Below, one piece after another: positions 39,672 through 48,913 of a stretch of DNA of 64,000 nt (its first letter is position 1; each line of letters opens with the position of its first letter). The translations under genes and the position numbers were made by a program. The DNA comes from Stentor roeselii (Eukaryota > Ciliophora > Heterotrichea > Heterotrichida > Stentoridae): contig RSEH01000101.1 of assembly GCA_006503475.1 (NCBI GenBank), positions 1 through 64,000 of the forward strand, read 5' to 3'. A model generated the notes under the pieces. That model did not search any database and was not told where the DNA came from. It was given only the letters and a program-made list of their open reading frames with translations.

Positions 39672-41285
39672 TTACTCTACCTCTTCTAAATTATCTACGT
39701 TAACTTCAATTTTCCAAAAGATATTCTCCAAAAATTCATTCGCTTTCAATTCTTCCAACGTTGCAGTTTGTACGATTTTCGTAGACATAAAAGGACTTTT
39801 CTGAGGAGTTTTTTCTTCCAATTCAAAAAGTTCATTAAGGTCATCCAGTTCTTTTCCAGTGATAGGTTTAGTATAAGGGTAGCTGAATAAAGATTACTCT
39901 GGAAGTAAGTCGATTTCATCAGCTTTATCGGTACTGTCACTGCTCATATTCTCGAAAAAGTTCACATTGACTTTGCCTCCAATATTCCTAGCTTCTACTT
40001 CATTATAACAATTCAATCGAGGTTCAAAGTCCTTCCACAAGTTCACATTTTTCATTGACCCACTGACGCATTCAATTTGAGAATTAGCCAAAAGATTGAT
40101 TATTTTGAACAAATGCCCGATAAGTCCTTTAGGAATACTCAAATTTTCAGTTATTTGGACTTGAGGGTCTTGTGCCAAAGCAATCAACTGCCCTGGAAAG
40201 TCGCTTTTTGTTAGAGTTTCTATCAAGTTTTTGTTTTGACTGTTCAGTATTGACTCGATTAGAGATGTGAATGAACTGTGGAAGTAAGAGTTCCATTGGT
40301 ATAATGGAAATAAGGACAGGACTGATGGGATGAATGGACAAAGACTTTCTTCTGATTGCGTGCAGAGAAGGGAAAAGATCTCGAGGACTAGAAGACGATG
40401 TTCTCCGAAAGTTTTTATTGAATTACCGAATTGAGTGCTTTGAGTTGATGGAGAGGATGAGCAAAGAATTGAGGAGAGTAAGGATAGGTTTTTGCAGAGA
40501 TCTGTTTTTATGATGTCTGGAGATTGGGTTAGTAAGTGTTTTAAAACTGTTAGTGAGTTTTTTATCGTAAAGTTTTTATCGCTTTTTAAATGGAGGAATA
40601 GTTGATCTATCATTGATGTACTTACTAAGGCGTTGAACAATTCATCATCTTTCAAAACCTTAATTAAAATCCCAGTACAATTCGCCGAAACCATCGCATC
40701 CCCCTGATTCAATAATTTTCCAATTTCCAAAATCAAGCAAGTCCTTTCCTGAACAAAATTCTTCTGCTGCAACAAGCCCAAAACAATTTCCGCAATACAC
40801 ATAGACTTAATCTTCTTAACCAAGTCCATCTGCCAGTTATTACAAAATATAAATTCCATGAATCTATCCGAGTCATAAGCCATGCAAGTTTCAAAAGCCT
40901 TTTGAAAGTACCCAGCAAGTAAAAAGTTTAATTTTTTGCTAGAGTCAAGAAATGAAAACAAAAATTTCATAAGTTCAAAGTCCTCAAACAGAACTTTATT
41001 CACCACAGCCAAGTCAGAGGCAAAAAATTCACTGGCAACCATGGGAAACTTGCAACTTTTGATGGAATCAAGAGGATCTCGAGGCTCTTCGATGATGTAA
41101 CAGATTATTTCTCGTAGGGTCTGGGAGTTGATGCTAATTATTTGGTACTAATTCACGAGTTCACCGTTGCTGCAGCAAACTTCTTCTATTGTTTTTTCAT
41201 GAGATAGAACCTCTTCAACTGAAGGCTTTTTTTTCAAAAACTCGGAAAACTCTGCCGCTTGGATGGACTTCCTGGATTTCATCAT
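39672..41285 (-). CDS. SAPS-domain regulatory subunit of protein phosphatase 6
   Basis: 527 residues from three exons with 15-nt introns at 41134-41148 and 39883-39897. Starts MMKSRKSIQAAEFSEFL. The SAPS pattern appears in order: PSVEEVLSHEKTIEEVCCSN (SAPS LLdedd-xQECK), LVNYINSQTLREIICYI across the first intron, KFPMVASEFFASDL (SAPS RyPxxAcEIL), then LAGYFQKAFETCM and a helical repeat body including LLQQKNFVQERTCL and LLANSQIECV. SAPS proteins (PP6R, yeast Sap) are scaffolds that hold the PP6 catalytic subunit and choose its targets. The catalytic subunit is encoded in this window at 23774-24682. The C-terminal 70 residues after the second intron are acidic. Its ATG is 12 bp from the next gene's ATG. 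Confidence 0.82.
39883..39897 (-). other. 15-nt intron, second of the SAPS gene
   Basis: Minus strand GTAATCTTTATTCAG, adenine at position 10. Joins IDLLP through a new Asp codon to YPYTKPITGKEL. Confidence 0.9.
41134..41148 (-). other. 15-nt intron, first of the SAPS gene
   Basis: Minus strand GTACCAAATAATTAG, adenine at position 10. Joins NGELVN through Tyr to INSQTLREIICYI, restoring the SAPS start. Confidence 0.93.
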
Positions 41286-41297
41286 TTTTTATAAATT
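41286..41297. promoter_or_regulatory. 12-bp gap between divergent start codons
   Basis: TTTTTATAAATT between the ATG of the SAPS gene (minus, 41285) and the ATG of the short Cys-rich protein (plus, 41298). It contains TATAA. Any promoters or leaders must overlap the neighbouring coding regions. Confidence 0.5.
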
Positions 41298-41825
41298 ATG
41301 CTTCAAGATAACAACTGCTGTGGGTTTTTTATCAAACTTTGCAGGAAAATTTGTGTTAAGGGTAATAGGGAAAGTGTCAAACCTGATATTGACGTTGCTG
41401 TTTTTAATGCAAACAGGACTCAAATTCGAGACGCATTCAGAGAAAGAGCTTTAAAAAATCAGAAAGCCTACAAGTCAAGCATATACAAGCCTGGATCTAA
41501 AAATTCTATAAAAAACCCATCCTTAGGATTTGTTCGTACAGCCGATAAAGCTGAAACAATAGAAAAAGAGGTAAAACTCGAAGAAAACTGCCAGAAAGAC
41601 CTTAAAAAAAAGGTCAATAAAGATGAAATCTCAGAAAATACAGTCTACACAGAGCAACTTCCCAATGAAATCATGATGAACATGGACGAGGCTTACAAAA
41701 TCATCATCGATTCCGAGTCGCCATCGTTAGAATCTCAAGTCGACTACAGTCAAAAGTTCTCAAAAGTCGTCATCGGGATGGACTTCAAGAAAATTCTAGA
41801 AGAAGGTCCTGAAGACAGTTGTTAG
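41298..41825 (+). CDS. Cys-anchored protein with FSK motif (paralogue of 63487-63924)
   Basis: 175 residues. It shares two short blocks with the protein at 63487: an N-terminal CC-x-FF-x-KLC-x-K block (residues 7-17, CCGFFIKLCRK) and a C-terminal block ESPSLESQVDYSQKFSKVV followed by GMDFKKILEEG. Between them lies an unrelated, charged and probably disordered linker. Neighbouring cysteines in a basic and aromatic context suggest palmitoylation and membrane attachment. I know no family with these blocks. ATG follows TATAAATT. It starts 12 bp from the SAPS gene and ends 16 bp before the DNAJC11-like gene. Confidence 0.75.
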   Translation: MLQDNNCCGFFIKLCRKICVKGNRESVKPDIDVAVFNANRTQIRDAFRERALKNQKAYKSSIYKPGSKNSIKNPSLGFVRTADKAETIEKEVKLEENCQKDLKKKVNKDEISENTVYTEQLPNEIMMNMDEAYKIIIDSESPSLESQVDYSQKFSKVVIGMDFKKILEEGPEDSC

Positions 41826-41841
41826 TCTATTATTTAATTAA

Positions 41842-43101
41842 ATGGAGGTAAACGACGACTTCATTGAACTCGCTCTGGAGATGGCTTCAGAAAAAGATGA
41901 AAAAATTGAACTAAAAGACTATCACCAGGACTACGGAAATGCTTCAGCCTTATTTCCGAAAACTCGTTCTGAAATGGCTTTTAGTTCTTTTCATGGCAGG
42001 TTGAGTTTAGAGTATTATCGAATTGAGCATGTTACTCGTTTTGAACTCTTCAGTTTTCTATCAGGCCAACTGGGAATCCGGGCCTTTAAACAAGGAAACA
42101 TTGGACAATTCGACATCTCTCCTCGACTTGACCTGTCACTGACATCAAGACTTTCACTTGAGATGCTATTCGGAAAAAACACATCAGGACTTGGTTTTTA
42201 CTACAAATTCAAAGATTCCTTCACAGCTGGTTTTTTTGCAGGAAAAACTCGAGAAATTTTCTGCTTAGATCTAGAAGCGAGGTACAATCATTCAAAAACC
42301 TCGAAAGTTTCCTTTGGACTTGGAAGTGTTTTTGAACATTTTTTGCTTTCTTATGAGAAAAAGTTTGAATGTGGGTCGATTTGTTTGTATATAAAAGAAG
42401 TTCGTCTGAACACGGTCTTCGGATTTAAAGGAAAGTGGAAAGTTTTACAAGACTTGAATCTGGTTTATTGCGCTAATCAGTCTGAAGCTGCTTGGCTTAA
42501 CAGACAGGGTCTTGGCCTGCAGATGAGGTTTGGTGAGCACTTAAAAATCGAGAATTTTATTGAAGAACATGCAAATTCCTGGTTATGGGCTGTTACTATT
42601 AAAAGAGGCGGGTTTTCTTTAAGGTTTCCAATAAGACTTCAGAAATTATCAAGATTTATCTCATTGTTTGGAATTTGTGTTTTTGCTTATGTCGCCCGAG
42701 GACTCTTTTCTTCTTTTTTTAAAGGAAATGAGGATAAAAAAGTTCTGAAACAAAAAGAGTTTTCTATTGAATTTATTAGAATGGTCGAAGGGAAGGTCAG
42801 GGAAAATATGCAGGCTGAGGAGATGAAGGAAGGACTCGTTGTTATCAAAGGACTGTTCGGAAAAGAAGAAGATATTCGAAAATCACTTGAAAATAACTCT
42901 GAAGGTCTTTATATCGATGTGACTATTCCACTGAACTTCATGGTCGATGATTCAAAACTGAAGATTCCCAGTCAAAAGAAAGAGACTTTGCAAGGTTTTT
43001 ACTTTGTTTGTGAAAAAAGTGTCTTGTTTATTCAGTACAAGATCAGGGGTGAGAATAAGGAAGTTTTTATTGGAAACACTCAAGAACTGATTATTAACTA
43101 A
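41842..43101 (+). CDS. DNAJC11-like protein lacking a J domain
   Basis: 419 residues. The middle (about 80-280) alternates short hydrophobic strands like the beta-barrel part of DNAJC11. The last 100 residues match the DNAJC11 C-terminal domain (DUF3395): GLVVIKGLFGKEED, LYIDVTIPLNFMVDDSKL (animal VIDVTVPLQCLVKDSKL), and LQGFYFVCEKSVLFIQYKI. DNAJC11 is a mitochondrial membrane co-chaperone of the MICOS/MIB complex for cristae shape. The usual N-terminal J domain with HPD is absent; the N-terminus has only about 35 acidic residues. The ATG at 41842 follows TTTAATTAA, 16 bp after a stop, so no room for a missing domain exists upstream. TAA 43099-43101 abuts the next gene's stop. Confidence 0.75.
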   Translation: MEVNDDFIELALEMASEKDEKIELKDYHQDYGNASALFPKTRSEMAFSSFHGRLSLEYYRIEHVTRFELFSFLSGQLGIRAFKQGNIGQFDISPRLDLSLTSRLSLEMLFGKNTSGLGFYYKFKDSFTAGFFAGKTREIFCLDLEARYNHSKTSKVSFGLGSVFEHFLLSYEKKFECGSICLYIKEVRLNTVFGFKGKWKVLQDLNLVYCANQSEAAWLNRQGLGLQMRFGEHLKIENFIEEHANSWLWAVTIKRGGFSLRFPIRLQKLSRFISLFGICVFAYVARGLFSSFFKGNEDKKVLKQKEFSIEFIRMVEGKVRENMQAEEMKEGLVVIKGLFGKEEDIRKSLENNSEGLYIDVTIPLNFMVDDSKLKIPSQKKETLQGFYFVCEKSVLFIQYKIRGENKEVFIGNTQELIIN

Positions 43102-44583
43102 TTAAGTTCTAAATAAAAACATTGAACTTTCCACCTGAAAGACTGAATTGTCTTTCAGTTCAAATGGACCTGGAAGTGACTCTTCCCCTGGACCTGCCCA
43201 GGTTTTTAACTTGAAATAACAACCATTAGAGCTCTGGTCACGAATAAACCACCTTTCTGATGATTTTTCATAAAAAATCACTGCATGTCGCTTGGATATC
43301 TCTGGATGAGGAATAATTAAACTGCAGTCGTTAGTTCTTCCTATTAAAAAAATGCTCTGACTATCAGGGCTTAATGGAAATTCTATTGGTTCAAGGTTTT
43401 TTGTCAATTCACAGTCTGGAAAGCCTAAAAGTTTAAGACTTTTCAAAAGTCTCCCTTCTTTTAAACATTCAGAAAACTTAATGATAAACTCATGTTTCCG
43501 CCCTAAGAACAAAATGTGGTTTTCAACAAGTTGATAAGAAAGGTTTTGGTCTAGCTTCACTTTCACCTGTCCCGAAACGTCTACAAGGTAATAATTTGAA
43601 TGAAATGGAAAGATATAGCAAAGGCAAGTACCCGGTTTCATTGAAGGAATTGAAAAGTCAAAATTGAAACTTGTTGAAGTTTGACTTCCGATTATTGTCA
43701 AGTTTTTTAAGTGGTGGGGACTTTGCTTTGTTGATAAGAAGAGTTTTTTGTTAATGTTTTCTTGTGATGGGCAGTCTGTTAATATTAGGTAAGGTGAGGA
43801 GGTGAATTGGGAATCGTGATTTGAAAGTTGCTCGATGGTTAAATTGTAGCTGTTTAGGGAGTCGGAGATTTGGAAGTATTCGTTGTTTTTGTTTATGCAG
43901 GTGTAGAGGTGAGATACTGAAGATAAGTGGAGAGCTAGAAGGGATTCTGAGACTTCTGGGATTATTGAATGCCCGATTTTCAGAGATTCTGTTATTTCAC
44001 TTATGTAGTTTTGATGTAAACCTTTTGGAAGAAAGTGCTCAAGGTAGTTTGATAGGATATTAAAGTATTTCGTGGTTTCTATTGAATATGATGACTTCCA
44101 GGTAGTCTCTTTCTGTAGTAGTAGGTAGTAATATAAGAGTAAATTGTTGAAATTAGGGTTAAATGATTGTAAATATTCAGATTTTATCTGGTTTAATAAG
44201 TTTTCTGCTGTTGAATTTGGAGGTGTATCGGTAGAACTGAGGGCTTTTGATAAAAGGAGAGTAAATAATTCTGATTGTAGTGAAGCTAGAACGTGTGGCA
44301 TCGATTCGTTTATTGCTAAGTAATTACTTTCACTCAAATCAGTGAATATTTTCAGGAATTCGGAAAGAACACCTATAATAGAAGAAGTCAATCTTTGATT
44401 GTTCGCCTTGATAAGTCTGACCCAGTTACAATGATCAGAAACCAATGCAAAAAGAGCTTCTAAGATACTTCTAGAAATATTTTGCAGAAAAATAGATTTT
44501 TCTCTTATTTCCTCTAAGATTCTTCTAAGCATTTCAGAAATCTCAGGATGAGTCAAAGGAAAATTATTTTCCAAAGAATTCAT
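43102..44583 (-). CDS. FHA-domain protein
   Basis: 493 residues. The C-terminal 100 residues are a forkhead-associated domain: FLIGRTNDCSLIIPHPEISKRH carries the conserved GR, then S-x-x-H, WFIRDQSSNGCYF is the next pair (NG), and the last strand follows. FHA domains bind phosphothreonine. The remaining 390 residues are largely helical, without a known domain. A first part (NNFPLTHPEISEMLRRILEEI) might be a helical repeat. No kinase domain, no RING and no transmembrane segment is seen. Its stop codon directly abuts that of the DNAJC11-like gene. Confidence 0.82.
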   Translation of the reverse strand: MNSLENNFPLTHPEISEMLRRILEEIREKSIFLQNISRSILEALFALVSDHCNWVRLIKANNQRLTSSIIGVLSEFLKIFTDLSESNYLAINESMPHVLASLQSELFTLLLSKALSSTDTPPNSTAENLLNQIKSEYLQSFNPNFNNLLLYYYLLLQKETTWKSSYSIETTKYFNILSNYLEHFLPKGLHQNYISEITESLKIGHSIIPEVSESLLALHLSSVSHLYTCINKNNEYFQISDSLNSYNLTIEQLSNHDSQFTSSPYLILTDCPSQENINKKLFLSTKQSPHHLKNLTIIGSQTSTSFNFDFSIPSMKPGTCLCYIFPFHSNYYLVDVSGQVKVKLDQNLSYQLVENHILFLGRKHEFIIKFSECLKEGRLLKSLKLLGFPDCELTKNLEPIEFPLSPDSQSIFLIGRTNDCSLIIPHPEISKRHAVIFYEKSSERWFIRDQSSNGCYFKLKTWAGPGEESLPGPFELKDNSVFQVESSMFLFRT

Positions 44584-44709
44584 TTATCTATAATCCATTT
44601 TTAGGTTTTGTATAACAATAATGTCTACCTTTCATTAAAACCTGCAGAGTTCCTATAATCCATCATCGAAGACCCATAAATCAACTTAAATTAGTAATAA
44701 TTGATAAAT

Positions 44710-45468
44710 TTACATTAAAAGGAAAAACCCTCTTTCAAGGACTTCATCGATACTCGGCCTTTTGTTGGGGTCCTGACAGACCATCTCATTAATAAGTTCA
44801 ATATCTTGTTCATAAAATCCATCAAATTCCGCATGTTTCTTTTGCATCATGGTATAAAGTCCATCCCAAAAGCTATCATTATCATTTAAAAACCTCTGAG
44901 AATTCGCAAAATTGACATTTCCAGCACTGACAGGTATAAACCCAACAAGTAACCCCATAAGACAGATTCCAAGACTGAAGATATCAGCTTTTTTTCCATC
45001 ATAATTCCCTTCTTTCCTTTCAGGAGAATTATAAAGCCAAGTCCCTTTTTCCTGCTGGACCCTTTCTGCCCTTTGAGCATGTTCAAAGTCGATTAATTTG
45101 ATGACATCTTCATCATCTTTCACAAAATTTTCTAGTTTCAGGTCTAAATGACTGATGTTTAGACTGTGTAAATATTGAACTGCCTTGCAAAGCTGTCTGA
45201 AGGTCGAAGCCAAGTCTTTATGTGAAAAAATCGGCTTTGTTGGCTTCAGGTCACCTTTTGAACAAATTTCCATTATGAAACTGAAGGCGGTGTCTTGAAT
45301 GTGAACTTGGATTATGTTCTCGTGGCTTAACGATTCAATCATTGAAAACTCGGAATGAACGTTTGAATGAGACTGCTTTTTTAAGCAGAGCTTGTCGGAA
45401 AATATCACTGGTGTCAGTGTTGAGTTACTTCTGGATGGGTTGAAATTTGAATAATTTAACTCCTTCAT
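44710..45468 (-). CDS. Small protein kinase with an unusual N-lobe
   Basis: 252 residues, little more than a kinase domain. The C-lobe is standard: SHLDLKLENF (106-115, HRD and catalytic-loop Asn), KLIDFEHAQ (124-132, Asp of DFG kept but Gly replaced by Glu), GTWLYNSPERKEG, ADIFSLGICL, and a terminal Arg in PNKRPSIDEVL. The N-lobe lacks a glycine-rich loop; a candidate ATP Lys is in LCLKKQ near 30. Such a kinase may be weak or use a non-standard ATP grip, or may be a pseudokinase, but catalytic Asp and Asn are present. Family not clear. TAA 44710. Confidence 0.82.
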   Translation of the reverse strand: MKELNYSNFNPSRSNSTLTPVIFSDKLCLKKQSHSNVHSEFSMIESLSHENIIQVHIQDTAFSFIMEICSKGDLKPTKPIFSHKDLASTFRQLCKAVQYLHSLNISHLDLKLENFVKDDEDVIKLIDFEHAQRAERVQQEKGTWLYNSPERKEGNYDGKKADIFSLGICLMGLLVGFIPVSAGNVNFANSQRFLNDNDSFWDGLYTMMQKKHAEFDGFYEQDIELINEMVCQDPNKRPSIDEVLERGFFLLM

Positions 45469-46164
45469 TTTTGTTTTATATTGTAGAATGTAAATTGTAA
45501 ACTTGAGGTTTGGAGGTATGAAGATGAGGTTTTTGGATTTTTAGATGGAAAATTGTAGAAGATTTTAGAGGAGTTAAGTTTTCGGTTTGGTTGGAAGTGG
45601 CTTTTGAGGAATTTTTAGGGATTTTTATGAAAATTTGGATTGGGTATTGGTTGGAGGTGGCTTTTGAGGATTTTTATGAAGATTTGGATTGGGTAGTGGA
45701 TTTTAAAGGTTTTGAAGAAAATTTTTGAATTGGATGTGGGTTTACTATTTTGGAGAGAGATTGAAGAGCTGCTAAAAGTTGAATTGGATGTGTTGGGTTT
45801 ATTTTGGTTCAAGTAATGTTTGAAGATCTTTTTTTTTAATAGTTTTAGAGTAGATCTGAAATTTTAAAGATAATATCAGGAAAATTTCACAATTATGTAG
45901 AAATTTTAAAGAGGTTAAAGTGTCTACAAAATTTAAAAATCTTAAGAAATTTTCGAGGTTTTAAAATAAAGGTTATTGATTTAATAGAGAAATGAAAAAA
46001 TCATGTAGGCAGAGATTATTCAAAACATTAAAGTTTTAATCACTCCTAAATTTTTTCAATTTTGTAGACACTTCTAAACTCTTCATTCAAAGTTAAACGA
46101 AAGTCATTAAAAACTTCTCAAAATACCTTAAAAGCTGAAAGCTAGTAAAAAAATTCCAATATAA
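45469..46164. other. Intergenic region with degenerate tandem repeats
   Basis: 696 bp between divergent genes. The left part is G/T-rich with repeats at 45591-45700; the rest is AT-rich. No gene recognised. Confidence 0.45.
45591..45700. repeat. Degenerate tandem repeat, two units
   Basis: Unit 1 (45591-45650) and unit 2 (45651-45700) share TTGGARGTGGCTTTTGAGGA, TTTTTATGAAR and ATTTGGATTGGGTA; unit 2 lacks 10 bp. A third, weaker partial unit may follow. Confidence 0.8.
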
Positions 46165-47193
46165 ATGATAAAATTAAGCAATATCTTGAACTACATAAAA
46201 GCTTTACAAATAAACCAAGAGGACAATTTAGACCGAAAAGAATTATCATCAATTCTTTCCAGTGATTTAAGCTATTCAATAAAATCCATAGACCACTTTG
46301 ATTCCCTAGACAGAAACGAGAAAACTGCAGTCTTAGCCGACATATTCATAGAAGTTCTAAGTAATCTTGACGAAAAGACTCAATCAACCCTCTCCTCAGT
46401 ATCCTACCACTTATCATGTGCATCATCAGTAGTCGAGGAGTCAGGAATACGTGAATTATTCAATCTTTTCGACTCAGTAAAAAACCCATCAAAAGAAAAA
46501 ATCGACCAAATAATATTAAAACATTCCAAAACCGTGACCAAAGAAAAGCTAAAACTTGAATTATTATCTACAACGACAGTAAGCCCTAGATAGCCGAGAC
46601 CAATTGAAATTCTTAATGTGCAGATACCAATCTACGAAGAGTACAAGATCAACAGTAAATTCCAAAACGACCGCATAAGAAACATCTTCAGAAATATCGA
46701 ATACTCTTTAGTCATTAAAATCCAAGGAACGCACGTCGAAATCAGTCAGACTCTGCCAAGTTCAGCTCAAATATCATCGAGAAATCTTTTTTACATTGAA
46801 GTTAATACTTGGGAACTCTCCCCAGGCGACTCTATTTTTATGAATCCGAATGTTGAATTGGAAGTTCTTGAAATTAATTCAAATATTATCAGGTTTAATT
46901 TGAACAGTGATGACCCTTCGAATACTTTGAAGAGTCAGGAACAAAATACGAATTTTTCATTTGGGAATCATAGAAGCAATAATTACTTAAATACAAGAAT
47001 GATTGAAACTCAGTTTGAAGTCATCAAAGAGCAGAGTAAATGGATTATTAAGAATAAAGCTCCTCATATTCATATGATGGTTGGAATGCTTAATATGAAA
47101 AATTTGAATTTTGAGAGGAGTTTTAAATTGGAGTCGAAAGTTTCTAGGAAAGTGAATATTAATGGGAACTTATTCAATATTGATTTACGCTAG
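46165..47193 (+). CDS. Protein of unknown function, two exons
   Basis: 337 residues, joined across a 15-nt intron at 46579-46593. The first exon is helical (NYIKALQINQEDNLDRKEL). The second has a beta-rich region with IKIQGTHVEISQTLP, FYIEVNTWELSPGDSIFM and ELEVLEINSNIIRFN, then a tail. No family recognised; no membrane segment or signal. ATG follows CCAATATAA. The stop is at 47193, converging on the secreted protein gene with 18 bp between. Confidence 0.75.
46579..46593 (+). other. 15-nt intron
   Basis: GTAAGCCCTAGATAG, adenine at position 10, phase 0. Joins LLSTTT to PRPIEILNVQIPIYEEY. Confidence 0.93.
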
Positions 47194-47211
47194 GCTAAAA
47201 CTAAGTTAGAT

Positions 47212-47865
47212 CTAAATTCTTGATGAAAATGTACCTTCGTTGTTTCGTAGTGCTTTGCATGCACCTGTTTGACATAAATTGCTTAAACTGCAGATACTTG
47301 GAAGGTTTAGTATTCCGTTGGGCAAGGTAGTGCTTCGAGCTCCGAATTCCATATCATCATCAGAAACCTGATAAATACTAACAGTGACCCTATTAGTAGG
47401 TGTACTATTAACAGTCTCATAAATATAATTACTCTGCAATCCAGGTTTATTCCACTTATAAGTTTGAACTCCATTATGAACTTCAGTATCAATATAACTC
47501 GCATTAGTCATCCACCCAGGGAAGAGCATTCCACATCCACTTGCCGAATTGCAGCAATAACAGCAAGTATTCAAAGCAGAATAATAAAGAAACCTGTTTC
47601 CATTGTTCACAATATGACTGCAAGGAGTGTTCTGAAACTCATAAGGCCCATCAATTCCACAGTACCTGTCATATCTTCCATTCGCCCTGTCCACCCTATA
47701 AGCCTTGGTGGTCCAGTCGTAGTAAAAGTTTCCAGTAGTCGTGTGAGTACCAATCAAGATATAAGAAGTCGTTTCTGTGAAAGGCTGCCAAAAGGTATTC
47801 GGCCACATTGGGGACTGAGGGGTCTGAGCAGTGACACCAGCCAATAAAATAAGCACTCCAATCAT
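47212..47865 (-). CDS. Secreted Cys-rich protein of unknown function
   Basis: 217 residues. A short signal peptide (MIGVLILLAGVTAQ) is followed by a mature protein rich in Trp, Tyr, Asn and Cys: WPNTFWQPFTETTSY, NFYYDWTTKAYRVDRANGR, CGIDGPYEF, then TPCSHIV and LNTCCYCCNSASGCGML. The clustered cysteines imply disulphides. The YDWTxxxYRVDRxNGRxDRYC pattern with a CCYCC block resembles a family of secreted proteins I associate with protists and ciliates but cannot name. Compact, likely soluble and extracellular or vesicular. ATG 47865; TAG 47212. Confidence 0.8.
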   Translation of the reverse strand: MIGVLILLAGVTAQTPQSPMWPNTFWQPFTETTSYILIGTHTTTGNFYYDWTTKAYRVDRANGRYDRYCGIDGPYEFQNTPCSHIVNNGNRFLYYSALNTCCYCCNSASGCGMLFPGWMTNASYIDTEVHNGVQTYKWNKPGLQSNYIYETVNSTPTNRVTVSIYQVSDDDMEFGARSTTLPNGILNLPSICSLSNLCQTGACKALRNNEGTFSSRI

Positions 47866-47886
47866 TTTATTACTATTTTTTCAAGA

Positions 47887-48909
47887 TTATTCTGATTTTA
47901 TCACAGGCATGTTTAAGATCTTCTCGTCAGGGCGAGTTTTACTCATGATGTCGTCAACTGTTTGGTTTAATCGATCCACCCAATGCATTTTTACCTTTTT
48001 CTGTGGACTTTGAATGACAACTTTTTTATTTTTCACATGTTTTTTCGTGATCGCAGCGGAGACTACGTCGATCAGCTTTTCTTTTCTTGGAAGTCTTTCA
48101 ATGTTTTCAGATTTATTTTTCTTGAAGTCGAAAGATTCCAATTGCCATTCTTTCAGCTTTTCTTTCATGATGATGTCTTTCGCGTTTCTAATCATCGGGT
48201 CAATGCAGACTTTATTTTGACTTAGCATTTTGACAGGTAACATACTTGCGACTCTTTCCTTGTTGAACAAAGGAGAAAAGATCCCTTTTTCATTTAGTTC
48301 TTTTTCCATTCGATGCGCTTCAGTTTCATGTCTCTGAGTGAGTTCTTTTCGCTTTTGAGAGACTTGGTTTCCGATGAATTCCTGCTCGTTATTGCTGAGG
48401 GCGTTTAAGTAGTTGAGGTACTCCCTGGCCTGTCTTTGACTAGCTGAAAGTCGAGTTGTTGGCCGGGTGGTCATGACTCGCTTCGGCGTAAGAACTGGAG
48501 GTTTTTTTTTCAGTGATTCAGGATTTTTCACTTTTTGGAAACCGACGAGTTTCTTAGTTTTAAAGCTGTCAGTTATCTCAAGCTTCTCTTCATCTTCTTC
48601 GTTGAACTTGCTACGAATTGCAGGGCCAGGCGCATGGATTCTCAACTTTCCGTCTTTAACCTGGTCAGAAACCCATCCTTTTTCTTGAAGTCTTCCATAA
48701 GCAAAGCCGACTTGGTTCATGTATTCTTTTGATCTTTTTACCACTGTCTCTAAATTCTCACCTGAAATGGAGTCAGAGGCGTAGTCACTTATTTTTATTC
48801 TTTTTATCAGGGAAAAGTGGTCACTGTTTATCGGCTTTTTCGATAAAGTGTCTTTAATCAAAGTGTGAATCGGGTCTTCTTTGAACCTGAAAACTGGACT
48901 ACCTGACAT
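47887..48909 (-). CDS. Charged, helical protein of unknown function
   Basis: 340 residues, basic. Segments include a helical stretch LSASQRQAREYLNYLNALSNN, QVSQKRKELTQRHETEAHRM, IFSPLFNKERVASML, and a Lys-rich end. No recognised domain; the many Lys and helical runs suggest a cytoskeletal or nucleic-acid-associated protein. Its ATG at 48909 is only 4 bp from the ATG of the next gene on the other strand. Confidence 0.7.
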   Translation of the reverse strand: MSGSPVFRFKEDPIHTLIKDTLSKKPINSDHFSLIKRIKISDYASDSISGENLETVVKRSKEYMNQVGFAYGRLQEKGWVSDQVKDGKLRIHAPGPAIRSKFNEEDEEKLEITDSFKTKKLVGFQKVKNPESLKKKPPVLTPKRVMTTRPTTRLSASQRQAREYLNYLNALSNNEQEFIGNQVSQKRKELTQRHETEAHRMEKELNEKGIFSPLFNKERVASMLPVKMLSQNKVCIDPMIRNAKDIIMKEKLKEWQLESFDFKKNKSENIERLPRKEKLIDVVSAAITKKHVKNKKVVIQSPQKKVKMHWVDRLNQTVDDIMSKTRPDEKILNMPVIKSE

Positions 48910-48913
48910 TATA
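48910..48913. promoter_or_regulatory. 4-bp gap between divergent start codons
   Basis: TATA is the whole interval between the minus-strand ATG at 48909 and the plus-strand ATG at 48914. Confidence 0.5.
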
